Of a stretch of 64,000 nt of DNA, positions 9,501-17,579 are shown one piece after another. The notes below the pieces were generated by a model. It had not been told where the DNA came from and made no database searches. It saw only the letters and a list, made by a program, of their open reading frames with translations. Made by a program: the position numbers and the translations under genes. The stretch is from positions 124,001 through 188,000 of the forward strand of contig NSJJ01000005.1 of the NCBI GenBank assembly GCA_002632355.1. Direction: 5' to 3'. Position 1 is the first letter of the stretch, and every line of letters begins with the position of its first letter. The stretch is from Sulfuricella denitrificans (GTDB lineage Bacteria; Pseudomonadota; Gammaproteobacteria; Burkholderiales; Sulfuricellaceae).

Positions 9501-11827
9501 TTGAAAGGGCCGCCAGCATAGCCCGCGGTGTCCTTCACCTCGCCCGCAGTCCCGTTCCAGACCGGCTCTTCCAGATGAAATTCTGCGATCAGTGTGGCAA
9601 CGATGACATTGCCGGTATTGGTCGCCGTATTGTTGGCCGGGACGTTGTCGATGACCGTGCCCGTCACGGTTGCCGTATTGGTAATCGTGCCGCTTGCGTT
9701 CAGTGCAACCCCCGTAACCAGAGTCAGCGTTGGCGCGGTCGCTCCGCTGGCCAGGGTTCCAGTCCACCCGCAGGTCACGATCTGCGCATTTGCGCTGCAA
9801 GACCAGCCGCTACCGGATGACGAAACGTAACTCAAGCCTGCCGGCAGGGTATCGACCACCTGCAGCGAACCGGACAGCGTGCCCGGCCCGTTGTTGGTGA
9901 CATTGAGCGCATAGGAAACATTGGTGCCGGGAATCAGTGGGCCTGTCCGTGTCATGGTCATTGAAAGGTCGGCCGTGGGCACGATGGTGCCGACGCAGAC
10001 ATCATCCACATGCCAGTAGTCCAGATCGTAGCCACTGCCCTTAAGCTGCCGGAAACGCAGGCGGAAGCCCGGATGTTTTGCATCCGCCGGCAGCACAAAG
10101 CTGGCGTTATATATGCTGCTGGTCGTGCTGCCGTTCGCCAGGTACTTCGCCAGTTGCGTCCACACGCCCGCGCTATTGTAGTACTCCGCCACCAGATCTT
10201 CGCCGGCATCGGGCGCGCGATTCGTGCTCCCGCCCCCGCTTTTTACCCAGTATTCGATATTGCCGGTCACGCCCGTCATGTCGGTGCGCAAGGTGGATGC
10301 CACCACATAACCCCAGCGCAAATCCAGTTCGTGGCTGGCGGAACTGTAATCCGTCGTTCCAATCCTGGCGTCACCGATGGTCGAACCCGTTGGCGCGCCT
10401 TCTGCAGTAATGCTCCAGCGCCCCAGTCCACCCTCGAAATTGTCGCAGAAGGCCCCGACATAGCTGCTGGCCGGCGCCTCGCTGATGACCACGTTATCCA
10501 TGTGCCAATAGTCATAACCGACCACTCCCGGCGCACCGCCGGAACCGGATTTTCCGCTGCCGCTGGGTTGATAAAAACGCAACTTGAACCCTGAGTGCAG
10601 CGCATCGTCAGGCAACTGGATCACAGGCGTGAATATCTCCCCGTCGCACAAAGCAGCCGACGGGCTTGAAGGGTATTGCGCCAGCGTTTTCCAGGTGTTG
10701 TCGCTGGCCAGATACTGCACCAGGTAATTCTCGCCTATTGCCTCTGGGCACTCGCTGAACGTGTCCATCCCGCGCCGGATCCAGAAGCTGAGAATGGCGG
10801 CGGGACGCCCTGCCAGATTGACAACAGGGCTATCCACCGACACGATGTTCCAGCGCGTAAACATTGCACGCGTCGAATTGGCACGAGGATTCGCATAGGT
10901 GGTCCATGGCGGGATATCCGAATCGATCCCGGCGCACCCCGTATTGCCGGCTGCGCCAGTGCAGTTGGTGACATTGGCGGGGGTGACTGTCCACCCGTTG
11001 CCCACCGACCCCGCATTCGAACGCTCGAAGTCATCGCAAAATATCTGTGGAAAAGCGCCGGTGCAAACCGGTGACAGCAAGGTATAGGACTGGCCAGTGA
11101 AATTCCCGTTGCCTAAGCCAGTCCCGCCAAGCCGAAGCCCACCCGAAACGATCGTATCGTTGTCGACCAGGTCAAGCCGCAAAGTGCCCGGCGCACCCGT
11201 GCCGGTATTCGCCGTGACAGTCCAGGTTGTGCCGCTACCGGTCACGGATGCAATGCTCGCACCGCTCGCGCCGCCGGCCTGGATCAGCGCGAAATCACCT
11301 GCATCCACGCCAGTCACGGCGTAATCAAAGACAACTGTCCAAGACACCGTTTTGTTCGATGTCGTCGGATCAAAACTGGCCCGATCCATCGACACGACCG
11401 ATGGAGGCGGTACAGCAACGATGATTCCGCCCGGCAGGGTATATGTTGGACTCAACGTGCTACCGCAGGAATTATTGCTTGACGCTACAAAACTGGCATC
11501 ATAATTTCCGGCAGCGGCAGGGGCCGTAATGGTGAAAGTCTCGCTATAGGTTCCGTTACCGTTATGATCGGGTGTATTAATACAGCTTGTCCCAGTTGCA
11601 GGATTGGTCTGAAATTCAACAGATCTCCAGTTCGACCCTCCCGTATTGGTCTCGGAAACAACCACCGTAATGCTCGCACCCGGCGCCACAGTCACGCTCG
11701 CCCCGCCATTCAGCGTAACGGAATTGATGGTCAGGGCGGCACCGGCATTCCCGGCAATCGCCAGAACCCCAAATGCAAGGCAGGCAAGCCGGAACGCCGC
11801 CCACAGGAAAATCGATATGGTTTTCAT
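6548..11827 (-). CDS. mshQ: MshQ-like giant surface protein with LamG domain
   Basis: This secreted protein of 1759 residues is probably the tip or adhesive part of the pilus. A signal peptide ends near AGNAGA (residue 30). By eye the order is: Ig-like repeats (about 30-255); two homologous lectin/MAM-like modules that both begin FCD(D/N)FE and end DYWH(M/V)D(N/D)V (about 260-440 and 455-620); a DUF11 conserved repeat (about 625-745, VTNNGPGTLSG); a LamG/concanavalin-fold domain (about 750-975); and the long MshQ C-terminal domain (DUF6701-like) with ARFGRLNLTNAYGSE near the end. It is longer than the roughly 1200-1400 residues I expect for MshQ because of the added modules. A G9 tract (8523-8531) encodes three glycines near residue 1100. 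Confidence 0.85.
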   Translation of the reverse strand: MKTISIFLWAAFRLACLAFGVLAIAGNAGAALTINSVTLNGGASVTVAPGASITVVVSETNTGGSNWRSVEFQTNPATGTSCINTPDHNGNGTYSETFTITAPAAAGNYDASFVASSNNSCGSTLSPTYTLPGGIIVAVPPPSVVSMDRASFDPTTSNKTVSWTVVFDYAVTGVDAGDFALIQAGGASGASIASVTGSGTTWTVTANTGTGAPGTLRLDLVDNDTIVSGGLRLGGTGLGNGNFTGQSYTLLSPVCTGAFPQIFCDDFERSNAGSVGNGWTVTPANVTNCTGAAGNTGCAGIDSDIPPWTTYANPRANSTRAMFTRWNIVSVDSPVVNLAGRPAAILSFWIRRGMDTFSECPEAIGENYLVQYLASDNTWKTLAQYPSSPSAALCDGEIFTPVIQLPDDALHSGFKLRFYQPSGSGKSGSGGAPGVVGYDYWHMDNVVISEAPASSYVGAFCDNFEGGLGRWSITAEGAPTGSTIGDARIGTTDYSSASHELDLRWGYVVASTLRTDMTGVTGNIEYWVKSGGGSTNRAPDAGEDLVAEYYNSAGVWTQLAKYLANGSTTSSIYNASFVLPADAKHPGFRLRFRQLKGSGYDLDYWHVDDVCVGTIVPTADLSMTMTRTGPLIPGTNVSYALNVTNNGPGTLSGSLQVVDTLPAGLSYVSSSGSGWSCSANAQIVTCGWTGTLASGATAPTLTLVTGVALNASGTITNTATVTGTVIDNVPANNTATNTGNVIVATLIAEFHLEEPVWNGTAGEVKDTAGYAGGPFNGTVIGNPNPAPALASPARTGNPGTCGYATMPGPNSNGGAFTISGLPVSTTAGAKTSVAFWMYWDGTDSVMPIGWNQHDLWLQGGSFGFNTANSDIYGISSAGLANGWHHVVAVFTNGSVTSNQLYIDGVIQTLSQRQSTPNLATAVVSSTLQVGGWTQNTGYRFAGRIDEVMVYRDALVQADVTVLYNETHACVAAVDHYELSLPSSSIACLSSTATVTACANSSSPCTSPSAAVNGQTATLATNGGALGSTTVAFNAAGVASTTLSYPSLAVDPTTVTVTLSGEQVTAINPRKCCPDGASCVLSNSCSTIFNTAGFIFSDTLGGGVATIPTQVAGTSGGTYYLRSVRSNTTTKACEAGLTGAQAVDFAYECNNPATCYSSNLMSVNGGTATTIARNDNGSVTSFSPVSMTFDANGNAPFTFVYSDVGQVKLHAKKTLTADATKTPPVVAATLRGTSNAFVVKPFAFNLSAIKQTASPNLVNPGAADATGSKFVKAGEAFSATVTAVTSTGSTAFSYGREAVAEGVKLTSFLVGGLGLTNNPALANSAAFGAFTNGVASGTTFSWNEVGIIKLTPSVADGDYLGVGDVSGATSGNVGRFYAAQFALSNGVIGNRADIVKAGSITAGSSTLTLPSSAGVQVGDDLRIVGAGASGTVLSTTAAAVSAGGLTITLAGAALTTAASTPVYIGKFTYMGEPMSAMFTLAAKAVDGTTTLQNYTWSATAANQFAKLDPLAAVTAGSGGPLGMGAVNSAATRTPFPPCGVTPAYPCLMPAQATAGVFSGGLANITVPFTLYRGTVPNGPFALLDIGVAPQDSDGAILSAYDLDTVNVVAGANNHAKVGRSDARFGRLNLTNAYGSEQLKLPIAIEAQYWNGQYWLQNTDDHTTPIVQNNIKLSNAGVTIASLTPLGNGKWTLLLNKPSVAINTYICVDLDNGATGDLTCQATTPLSMPYLQTGAAFDKDPASRATFGIYKSRFIYLREMY

Positions 11828-11842
11828 GCCGTCACCTCCGCA

Positions 11843-12268
11843 CTACAACTTAACCTGCAACTGCCGCTCGATATAATGCGCACCGCCCGCCGTGCCGGGA
11901 CAATCGCCCCCGCCGTCCGGCTGATTGCATGCTGTCGATTCGACCTGGTAAACATCCATATCCGGTGTCGCGCCGGCAAATTTGGTGCAGCGCACCGTGA
12001 TCCGGAATGAGCTCAAGGTTGGCGCGGGAGCAGTAAATGAAGTTTTGGTGACGCAGGAAGCACTTCTCAATTGCTGATACACGCCCCATTCGATACCTGA
12101 ACGCGCCGCCTGGTATGCCTGGGAACCCTGCACGTCCATGGCCGATCCTGCATGCTGGGAAGCAGAAAAATTGGCAATCAGCGCCGCCAGCCCGGCCATC
12201 AGCAACAGCAGGAAAATCGCATTGACCAGCGCAAAGCCGGATGAGGCATGTTTTCGGAGCGCGTTCAT
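11843..12268 (-). CDS. mshP: MshP, minor component of the MSHA pilus
   Basis: I take the ATG at 12268, which overlaps the mshO stop as ATGA and gives MNALRKHASSGFALVNAIFLLLLMAG, a 141-residue protein with a degenerate prepilin-like N-terminus (Gly-Phe junction, then a hydrophobic stretch) and the PilX-like phrase AYQAARSGIEWGVYQ. There is no Glu at position +5 of the mature form, as is common in MshP/PilX. Four or five cysteines in the C-terminal half probably form disulfides. It sits directly before mshQ, 15 nt apart. Confidence 0.85.
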   Translation of the reverse strand: MNALRKHASSGFALVNAIFLLLLMAGLAALIANFSASQHAGSAMDVQGSQAYQAARSGIEWGVYQQLRSASCVTKTSFTAPAPTLSSFRITVRCTKFAGATPDMDVYQVESTACNQPDGGGDCPGTAGGAHYIERQLQVKL

Positions 12269-13092
12269 GGCGAGTTGTCCACGTGCACCTGGTGAAACAG
12301 GGTAATCCATTCATCCCCCGCCGTATTTTGCAGCTTGATCCATAAACCGACCAGCGCGCTACGCTGATTGGCCAGAGGCGAATAGGAAAATGCGCAGTCA
12401 GTCACCCCTGTTGCCAGCACCGCTGCCGACCCTCCCGGCGGTGCCGACTGCGCAGCGGCAATCGCATATCCGGAATAGCGCGTCAGCGTACCGCCTGCGC
12501 ACCCGAAGCTCACCGGCCCGGTGAGTACCTGAAAACGGCGGCTGGGCGAGCGCATTTTCTGATCGGAGGGCTGCGCTGCAAATGCGTTGGCAAGCAGGGT
12601 CACTGTCGGGGCGGCAACGGTATCCACAACAGCGCGATTGTTACAGCCAGTGCCTGAAACACAATAGGCATCCGCAGGACTGATGCCGGGCCCCAGGTTA
12701 TAGACCACAATGGAATTCCCGGCAGCGATTGCCGGCGGCGGCCCGAGCACATCGAAGGTTTTTTTGCTGACATCCACGAAATCCAGAATATTGCCGGCAG
12801 CCGGGTTATCCTCTTCAGCCAGATAACGCCCGCCGCCGCTGGTCAGCAGGAACTCGATGTATTTTCCGGAAGCATCAACCCGCACGCTGTTGGGAAGTGC
12901 GAGACGGAGGTCGCGGCCGATACGGCGCAGGGCGGTATCAGCCACGTCGGTGATGGCGGCACGGGCCTCTGCGTCCATGTACTGCTGGACCGGAACGCGA
13001 ATGAACATGCTGACCATGGCCGCAACGATTCCGGTGATGACAATCGCCACCACTGCCTCGACCAAGGTAAATCCGCGTTGAAATCCAGTCAT
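12265..13092 (-). CDS. mshO: MshO, minor type IV prepilin
   Basis: The start is the ATG at 13092 (MTGFQRGFTLVEAVVAIVITGI), giving a classic short leader with prepilin peptidase cleavage before FTLVE (Glu at +5) and a product of about 275 residues. The C-terminal part is a PilW/MshO-like beta domain with several cysteines. It follows mshD by 16 nt and overlaps mshP. In the family it is one of the low-abundance pilins that prime or cap the pilus. Longer in-frame starts upstream would wreck the leader and run into mshD. Confidence 0.88.
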   Translation of the reverse strand: MTGFQRGFTLVEAVVAIVITGIVAAMVSMFIRVPVQQYMDAEARAAITDVADTALRRIGRDLRLALPNSVRVDASGKYIEFLLTSGGGRYLAEEDNPAAGNILDFVDVSKKTFDVLGPPPAIAAGNSIVVYNLGPGISPADAYCVSGTGCNNRAVVDTVAAPTVTLLANAFAAQPSDQKMRSPSRRFQVLTGPVSFGCAGGTLTRYSGYAIAAAQSAPPGGSAAVLATGVTDCAFSYSPLANQRSALVGLWIKLQNTAGDEWITLFHQVHVDNSP

Positions 13093-13108
13093 GGCTGTCG
13101 AGAATTCA

Positions 13109-13672
13109 TCATGGCATATCGTTGGGCGCATAGCGGGTGCGATACCCCTCCAGTGTGATGCTTTCATTTCCGCCGTTGTAATCGACCTTGACTGCGACAC
13201 GCAGCACATCCGCCGCCGGCAAAAAACCTGCCGCCACGCCGAAAGCCGCATCCTGAGCCACCGTCACGGTAGCGCTATAACCGGGTGGCACAGTGACGTT
13301 CCCGCCGATATCCGTTCCACCACCGGCGAGGGCAAAGCCATTGTAATCATTGACATTGTCAAATGGCGTGACCAGAGAGCCCCGCGCTTCGCCGGCTTCC
13401 GGCCCCATCGCCTCCGCCAGGGAACAGACCAGGGTAACCGGATCGTAATTGTCCGGATCGCAATCGGTAAAAGGCATCAACTCGACCTCTTCGAGCAGGG
13501 CTTCCGCCACCGCCAAGGCCTGTTTGCGCAGCATCGGATCGGCACTGTGCTTGAGCGAGCTGTTCAGCACCGACATCAGGCCCACCACACCGACGCTGAC
13601 CACGACGATAAAAATGATCACCTCGATAAGTGATATGCCCGACTGGGATCGAATGTTCGCCTCAGTGAACAT
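13109..13672 (-). CDS. mshD: MshD, minor type IV prepilin
   Basis: The 187-residue protein starts MFTEANIRSQSGISLIEV, with the cleavage site G/ISLIE and a long hydrophobic helix. The Cys-containing globular region and the length match MshD/PilV-type minor pilins. It overlaps the end of mshC by 11 nt, so the two are translationally linked. Confidence 0.87.
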   Translation of the reverse strand: MFTEANIRSQSGISLIEVIIFIVVVSVGVVGLMSVLNSSLKHSADPMLRKQALAVAEALLEEVELMPFTDCDPDNYDPVTLVCSLAEAMGPEAGEARGSLVTPFDNVNDYNGFALAGGGTDIGGNVTVPPGYSATVTVAQDAAFGVAAGFLPAADVLRVAVKVDYNGGNESITLEGYRTRYAPNDMP

Positions 13673-14213
13673 AGCCGGTTTCGGCCTCCACTGTGACGGG
13701 CACGGCCAGGTTCACCACGCTGATCGATGCAGCCGCATTGGGCGTGCCAAGCGGACCAAAAGTGATTGTTGCGGGTACTGCGGTAAATCTGACGTCTGCA
13801 TTGCGGTACTTGGTATCCGCAGTCGCATCGACGATATAAGGCGTTGTGCCATCCGGCCCGGCCAGATTGGCATTGCAAACAGCGGCGGGGTTCGCCGTCG
13901 CCACCCGGAGTCTGACCGTCTTGTTATCTGGGAACTCAACGCAGACCAGCCGCCGCTGGGCGATTGCGGCTTTTTGGGCAAAGCGCAAGGCAGACAAAGT
14001 CTCATCATGGAAGCCGCGTTCCTCGAAACCGTGGGTGCCGAAAAAACGCGGTGCGACAAACGCGCCGAGGATACCGATGATGATCAGGGTGACAACCAGT
14101 TCCACCAAGGTAAAACCAGCAGAATGACGTAACAATGCCCCTTCCGGCTCCAAACAAGAAAGCCTGCTGGCACGTACACGCCTACTCCTGAAATTCAGCC
14201 CAGCCTGTTTCAT
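13662..14213 (-). CDS. mshC: MshC, minor type IV prepilin (start uncertain)
   Basis: The mature part AGFTLVELVVTLIIIGILGAFVAPRFF is a standard prepilin/GspH-type helix, and the C-terminal domain has two cysteines flanking GPDG-type sequence. The ATG at 14213 would give an unusually long leader of 33 residues. A TTG at 14135 preceded by GGAAGGGG would give a normal leader (MLRHSAG) and is a serious alternative. An upstream ATG at 14270 looks too early and would run into the hairpin after mshA. Confidence 0.83.
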   Translation of the reverse strand: MKQAGLNFRSRRVRASRLSCLEPEGALLRHSAGFTLVELVVTLIIIGILGAFVAPRFFGTHGFEERGFHDETLSALRFAQKAAIAQRRLVCVEFPDNKTVRLRVATANPAAVCNANLAGPDGTTPYIVDATADTKYRNADVRFTAVPATITFGPLGTPNAAASISVVNLAVPVTVEAETGYVH

Positions 14214-14237
14214 GACAAGATTTCCAGACCAGAAATA

Positions 14238-14290
14238 CAAGGGGGCGTACTGCCCCCCTTGTTGTGTCAATCAGGCGTGGATGCCACGCC
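14238..14290 (-). terminator. Paired hairpins just after the major pilin gene
   Basis: Two stem-loops lie between the mshA stop and mshC. One is GGCGTGG / CCACGCC with a 3-nt loop (14274-14290), and the other is CAAGGGGG / CCCCCTTG with an 8-nt loop (14238-14261). On the transcribed strand only a weak T-rich stretch (TATTTCT) follows. This looks like a leaky terminator or a 3' stabiliser that keeps pilin mRNA above the downstream minor pilins; the function is inference. Confidence 0.5.
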
Positions 14291-14314
14291 CCTGCTCATC
14301 TGACGACTTCCTTA

Positions 14315-14770
14315 TTAGCAACCAGATTTGTCGGTTACATACACGGGAGGCACAGTGGCACTGGTCGCTGCAGTGTATGTCACAGAGCAGTTGGCCGGGG
14401 TAGCGGCATTGGCATGGCGAATATCATTTGAAGCCAGGGTGACGGTAAAATCAGCGGCCGGGTTCAATGTCAATACTTTGGCCAATTCCACAACGTCCCT
14501 CGCGTAACCATATGCCAACAGCACAGCGGTGCCATTGATCGTGACCGTGGCAGTCGCACCTGGTGCAAGGTTAGATACACCAGCAGCAGCAGCCTTGGCG
14601 TAGATCATGGTGTCCGCGCCACGCATCGCCGCCTCTACACCCTGCATTACGCCACCTCGCGCATCCTTGCTAAGGTCGACAAACTTCGGCAACGCCGTGG
14701 CGGCCAGAATACCGAGAATCACGATCACAACTACCAGTTCGATCAGGGTAAAACCTTTTTGCGCTTTCAT
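14315..14770 (-). CDS. mshA: MshA-like type IV pilin, copy 1
   Basis: The 151-residue prepilin has leader MKAQKG and mature start [27 protein letters not shown], very like MshA. Its two cysteines are C128 and C151, the C-terminal disulfide loop typical of type IVa pilins, with the protein ending at C151. A ribosome site AGAGGAA lies just upstream. It follows the other pilin gene by 45 nt. Either copy could be the major subunit; the hairpins after this one suggest high expression. Confidence 0.9.
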   Translation of the reverse strand: MKAQKGFTLIELVVVIVILGILAATALPKFVDLSKDARGGVMQGVEAAMRGADTMIYAKAAAAGVSNLAPGATATVTINGTAVLLAYGYARDVVELAKVLTLNPAADFTVTLASNDIRHANAATPANCSVTYTAATSATVPPVYVTDKSGC

Positions 14771-14815
14771 TTCAGTTCCTCTTTTAAGTGATTGAATAAG
14801 CTTAGAATCTGCTCA

Positions 14816-15355
14816 TCAGCAGCCGGTGGAAGTCACAGCACTGATTACGGGCGCGGCGTTTGCGGCTGCGGCCGCGTAGGTGAACGAGCAGTTCGCAGCA
14901 TTGCTGCCACCCGTGACCTGAATCGTTGCGGTAGCGCCAACTGTCACGTTAAACCCTTCTGCCTGCAACTGCACTAGAGTCGGACTGAACACCGAAACCA
15001 GACCGGCAGCGCCTATGATCCCCGGCGTTGCTGCGCCAAGCGCGGTCGCGCTGGCGGGATAGCCGTTGGCAAGCTGAACCAGGCCGGCTTCCGTACAAAT
15101 CGTACCGTTCACAGCGTTGGTGCCAATGCATGGCGTGCTGCCTGCAGGATCGGCAACCCCGCCGCGCGCCAGAAAAGTGGCATGCACCAGAGCGGCTGCC
15201 GCTCCGATCGCGCCCCGAGCAGCATTCAATTTGGCAATACGCGCATCGCGCTGCAGGTTGGTAAATTTCGGCAGTGCAATCGCCGCCAGAATGCCGATGA
15301 TCGTAATCACCACGACCAGTTCGATCAGGGTAAAACCTGCCTGTTTTCTGTTCAT
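14816..15355 (-). CDS. mshA: MshA-like type IV pilin, copy 2
   Basis: This 179-residue prepilin has leader MNRKQAG and mature start [27 protein letters not shown]. It shares with the neighbouring pilin the same spacing of the C-terminal cysteine pair (C156 and C179, 23 apart, like C128 and C151 there) but has an extra pair, C76 and C87, in the middle. AAAGGAA precedes the ATG. The 132-nt gap upstream is the largest unexplained gap in this half of the cluster and is the likely site of a pilin promoter, though I found no convincing -35/-10 pair. Confidence 0.9.
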   Translation of the reverse strand: MNRKQAGFTLIELVVVITIIGILAAIALPKFTNLQRDARIAKLNAARGAIGAAAALVHATFLARGGVADPAGSTPCIGTNAVNGTICTEAGLVQLANGYPASATALGAATPGIIGAAGLVSVFSPTLVQLQAEGFNVTVGATATIQVTGGSNAANCSFTYAAAAANAAPVISAVTSTGC

Positions 15356-15487
15356 TACTATTGTTCCTTTAAAAATGTTAGCGATTCGAAATCCGGCCCG
15401 TTATGTTCTCTAGCGGCATCCGGTAAACATACTTGAGCCACGAACCCATTCTTGCATGAGGGATAAAAGCATTTTTCGTGCCTTCCG

Positions 15488-16015
15488 TCATGGCAATTCC
15501 CAGCGATAAGGCTCAACAGCTTCCAGTTTAACCCCTGATGCTGGCATAGGGAAATCCCCTAGCGCCTCTCTACCCTGAATTACGCCACGAATCAGCACCA
15601 GACGAAATCTTGCCTGCTTCTCCCCATGGCTATCGGGCATAAAATATCGCCCGTTGTTGACCTGATACACCAGCGTGCGTCCGGTGCTGTTAAAATACCA
15701 GCTACCGCGCGGCATCGTGTCTGGCGGCGGACCACTGAAAGCACCAGCGTAGTTGGGCGGCTTGATTTCCAGCCAGTCGATTGGGTTTTCCTGCGCAATC
15801 TGTTCATACTCAATGCTCTTGCCGGCGGTCATGTATTCGGCAATCTTCAGTAGCAACGCGCTTCTCAGCGTCCCGACGGTGGTTTCCATGTTCATTTTTT
15901 CGGCGGCTTCCTGATAATAATGCAGGCGATTCAGCAGCAATCCGGCAAGAACCGCCAGCAAAGCCGCTACCACCATCAACTCCAGCAAGCTGAAACCGGC
16001 CGGTCTGTTTTTCAC
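15488..16015 (-). CDS. Minor prepilin-like protein, MshF/MshB position
   Basis: I place the start at a GTG (16015) that overlaps the mshG stop as GTGA and gives the short leader VKNRPAG before FSLLELMVVAALLAVLAGLLL; the first upstream ATG (16045) would overlap mshG by 34 nt. The ~175-residue product has a prepilin helix with Glu at +5 followed by a domain that I do not recognise, containing SWYFNSTGRTLVYQVNNGRYF. In Vibrio and Shewanella this slot holds mshF and mshB. Position suggests one of those, but sequence alone does not decide. Confidence 0.72.
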   Translation of the reverse strand: MKNRPAGFSLLELMVVAALLAVLAGLLLNRLHYYQEAAEKMNMETTVGTLRSALLLKIAEYMTAGKSIEYEQIAQENPIDWLEIKPPNYAGAFSGPPPDTMPRGSWYFNSTGRTLVYQVNNGRYFMPDSHGEKQARFRLVLIRGVIQGREALGDFPMPASGVKLEAVEPYRWELP

Positions 16016-17241
16016 TTGTGCATTGCCGCCTTGCCAAGATCCCATATCGGCAGGAACACCCCCAGCGCCAGGATCAGGACCAGAATACCCAGGCCGACGA
16101 TCAGGATCGGCTCGATCTTTGCGGAAAGGTTGTCCACTTCGTATGCAACCTCGCGTTCATACATCTCGGCAACTTCCTGCATCAGGTCATCCAGCTCACC
16201 TGTTTCTTCGCCAACCGCAACCATTTGCAGGACCACCGGGGTAAAGACTCCAGATGCCGCTGCCGTGCGCAAGATGCTGTCGCCGCGCTCTACACCTTCG
16301 CGGATATTGTCTATTTTTTTGGCAATATAATCGTTGTCCACCACCTGTGCCACCACGCTCAGGCCCTGCACAATGGGCACCCCGCTGCGACTGGTGAGCG
16401 CGTAACTGCGGGCAAAACGGGAGAGGGTAGCCTTTTCGATAATGCTGCCCACGACCGGCAATCTCAGCTTGAGCCTGTCCCACTGGTATCTCCCCACCGG
16501 CGTGGCGATATACAGGCGAAAACCGTAAATCGCTCCAGCCAGGAGCGCGAGCATGAGTGGCCAGTACTGCACGGTAAAATCCGAACTGGCGATCAGGATT
16601 TTGGTCATCATTGGCAGTTCAGCGTTGAACCCCTTGTAAACCTTGGCGAAGGCAGGAATCACGAATAGATTGATGATGGCTATCGCCACCACCATCGCGA
16701 TGACGACGAATGTGGGGTAGCGCATCGCCGACTTGATTTTGTCTCTGGTCGATTTCTCGAATTCGATGTAATGGAACAAGCGCAGGAAGATTTCTTCCAG
16801 CATGCCGGTCGCCTCACCCACCCGCACCATGCTGACGTAAAACGGGTTGAACACGTCCGGATGGCGCCGCATGGCGGCAGAAAGCTCGCGCCCGCCGTCC
16901 AGGCTTTCGCGCATGTCCTGAAGCACCTTTTTCATGCTGTTGTTATGCGTCGACTCCTGCAATCCGGCAAGTGCCCGCATGATGGGCACGCCGGCCTTGA
17001 GCAGGGTATACATCTGGCGCGAAAACAGCATGACATCAACCGGCGTGATTTTCTGCTGCTGCATGCGCTCCAGCAGGCCTTCCTGCTGCGTACTCGGCCC
17101 CCTGGCAGACACAGCGATCTCGACAGGCGTCATGCCGCCGTTAAATAGCATGTCAGCCACTGCAGCGCTGTCCGGGCCTTCCTGAATACCTTCGATCAGG
17201 TCACCGCGCGCGTTTCTGGCTTTATAGGAAAAAAAGGGCAT
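16012..17241 (-). CDS. mshG: MshG, GspF/PilC-like inner-membrane platform protein
   Basis: The 409-residue protein starts MPFFSYKARNARGDLIEG, typical of GspF/PilC/MshG. It has two copies of the T2SSF domain (about 65-190 and 270-395) and three membrane segments (about 168-190, 215-235 and 375-400). Hallmarks include FSRQMYTLLKAGVPIMRALAGLQ and VAVGEETGELDDLMQEVAEMYE. It is the inner-membrane platform that couples the MshE ATPase to pilin polymerisation. It is separated from mshE by a 361-nt segment holding a decayed gene. Confidence 0.93.
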   Translation of the reverse strand: MPFFSYKARNARGDLIEGIQEGPDSAAVADMLFNGGMTPVEIAVSARGPSTQQEGLLERMQQQKITPVDVMLFSRQMYTLLKAGVPIMRALAGLQESTHNNSMKKVLQDMRESLDGGRELSAAMRRHPDVFNPFYVSMVRVGEATGMLEEIFLRLFHYIEFEKSTRDKIKSAMRYPTFVVIAMVVAIAIINLFVIPAFAKVYKGFNAELPMMTKILIASSDFTVQYWPLMLALLAGAIYGFRLYIATPVGRYQWDRLKLRLPVVGSIIEKATLSRFARSYALTSRSGVPIVQGLSVVAQVVDNDYIAKKIDNIREGVERGDSILRTAAASGVFTPVVLQMVAVGEETGELDDLMQEVAEMYEREVAYEVDNLSAKIEPILIVGLGILVLILALGVFLPIWDLGKAAMHK

Positions 17242-17256
17242 GTTTAGCTTTTGGCC

Positions 17257-17276
17257 ATCAGCTTTCAGCTGTCAGC
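17257..17276. repeat. Left 20-bp inverted repeat flanking the decayed four-helix-bundle gene
   Basis: The segment ATCAGCTTTCAGCTGTCAGC is, when reverse-complemented, identical at 17 of 20 positions to 17580-17599. Each copy is itself built of GCTGA-like units about seven bases apart. The pair brackets the remnant at 17310-17563. Confidence 0.7.
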
Positions 17277-17309
17277 AAAAACCATGAAGTCACACCAGAC
17301 GATAGTGTG

Positions 17310-17563
17310 TTATCTAAGTTTCTGAATGAATACTGCGAGCATTTTCTTGACTTCAACAACTTCATGGGACAAATCTTCATAAACGCTCCCTACCAAATAA
17401 TTGAGACCCCTAGCCAGTAGCAAATGCTATTCCACCTCACTCGCCGCAACTGGCTGATCAATCCATAAATTTCTTCCCGTGGAAAATCCATTGTTGCCCG
17501 GTAAACTGCCAGCGGTAAATCATGCCCTTTTACCCAAACTTTCAAGTCCCGAAAATCCTTCAT
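17310..17563 (-). pseudogene. Decayed four-helix-bundle protein gene (S23/IVP-like family)
   Basis: An ATG at 17563 opens MKDFRDLKVWVKGHDLPLAV and continues through FPREEIYGLISQLRR, the standard N-terminus of the four-helix-bundle (23S rRNA intervening-sequence protein-like) family. The frame then breaks. In another frame the normal C-terminal part appears (ASEVE, stop, HLLLARGLNYL, then YEDLSHEVVEVKKMLAVFIQKLR), ending at TAA 17312-17310. The middle third of the usual ~120-residue protein, about 40 residues, is missing, and an in-frame stop replaces the expected Tyr of EYHLLLA. So the gene suffered a deletion with frameshift plus a nonsense change. It lies between mshE and mshG inside inverted repeats, which suggests past insertion as a small cassette. 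Confidence 0.8.
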
Positions 17564-17579
17564 CCATCCTCACACCCAA

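Noticed and set aside
15356-15487. Sigma-54 promoter for the pilin genes
   Set aside because: I looked for TGGCAC-N5-TTGC on the minus strand; only TGGCTC is found, with no TTGC at the right distance.
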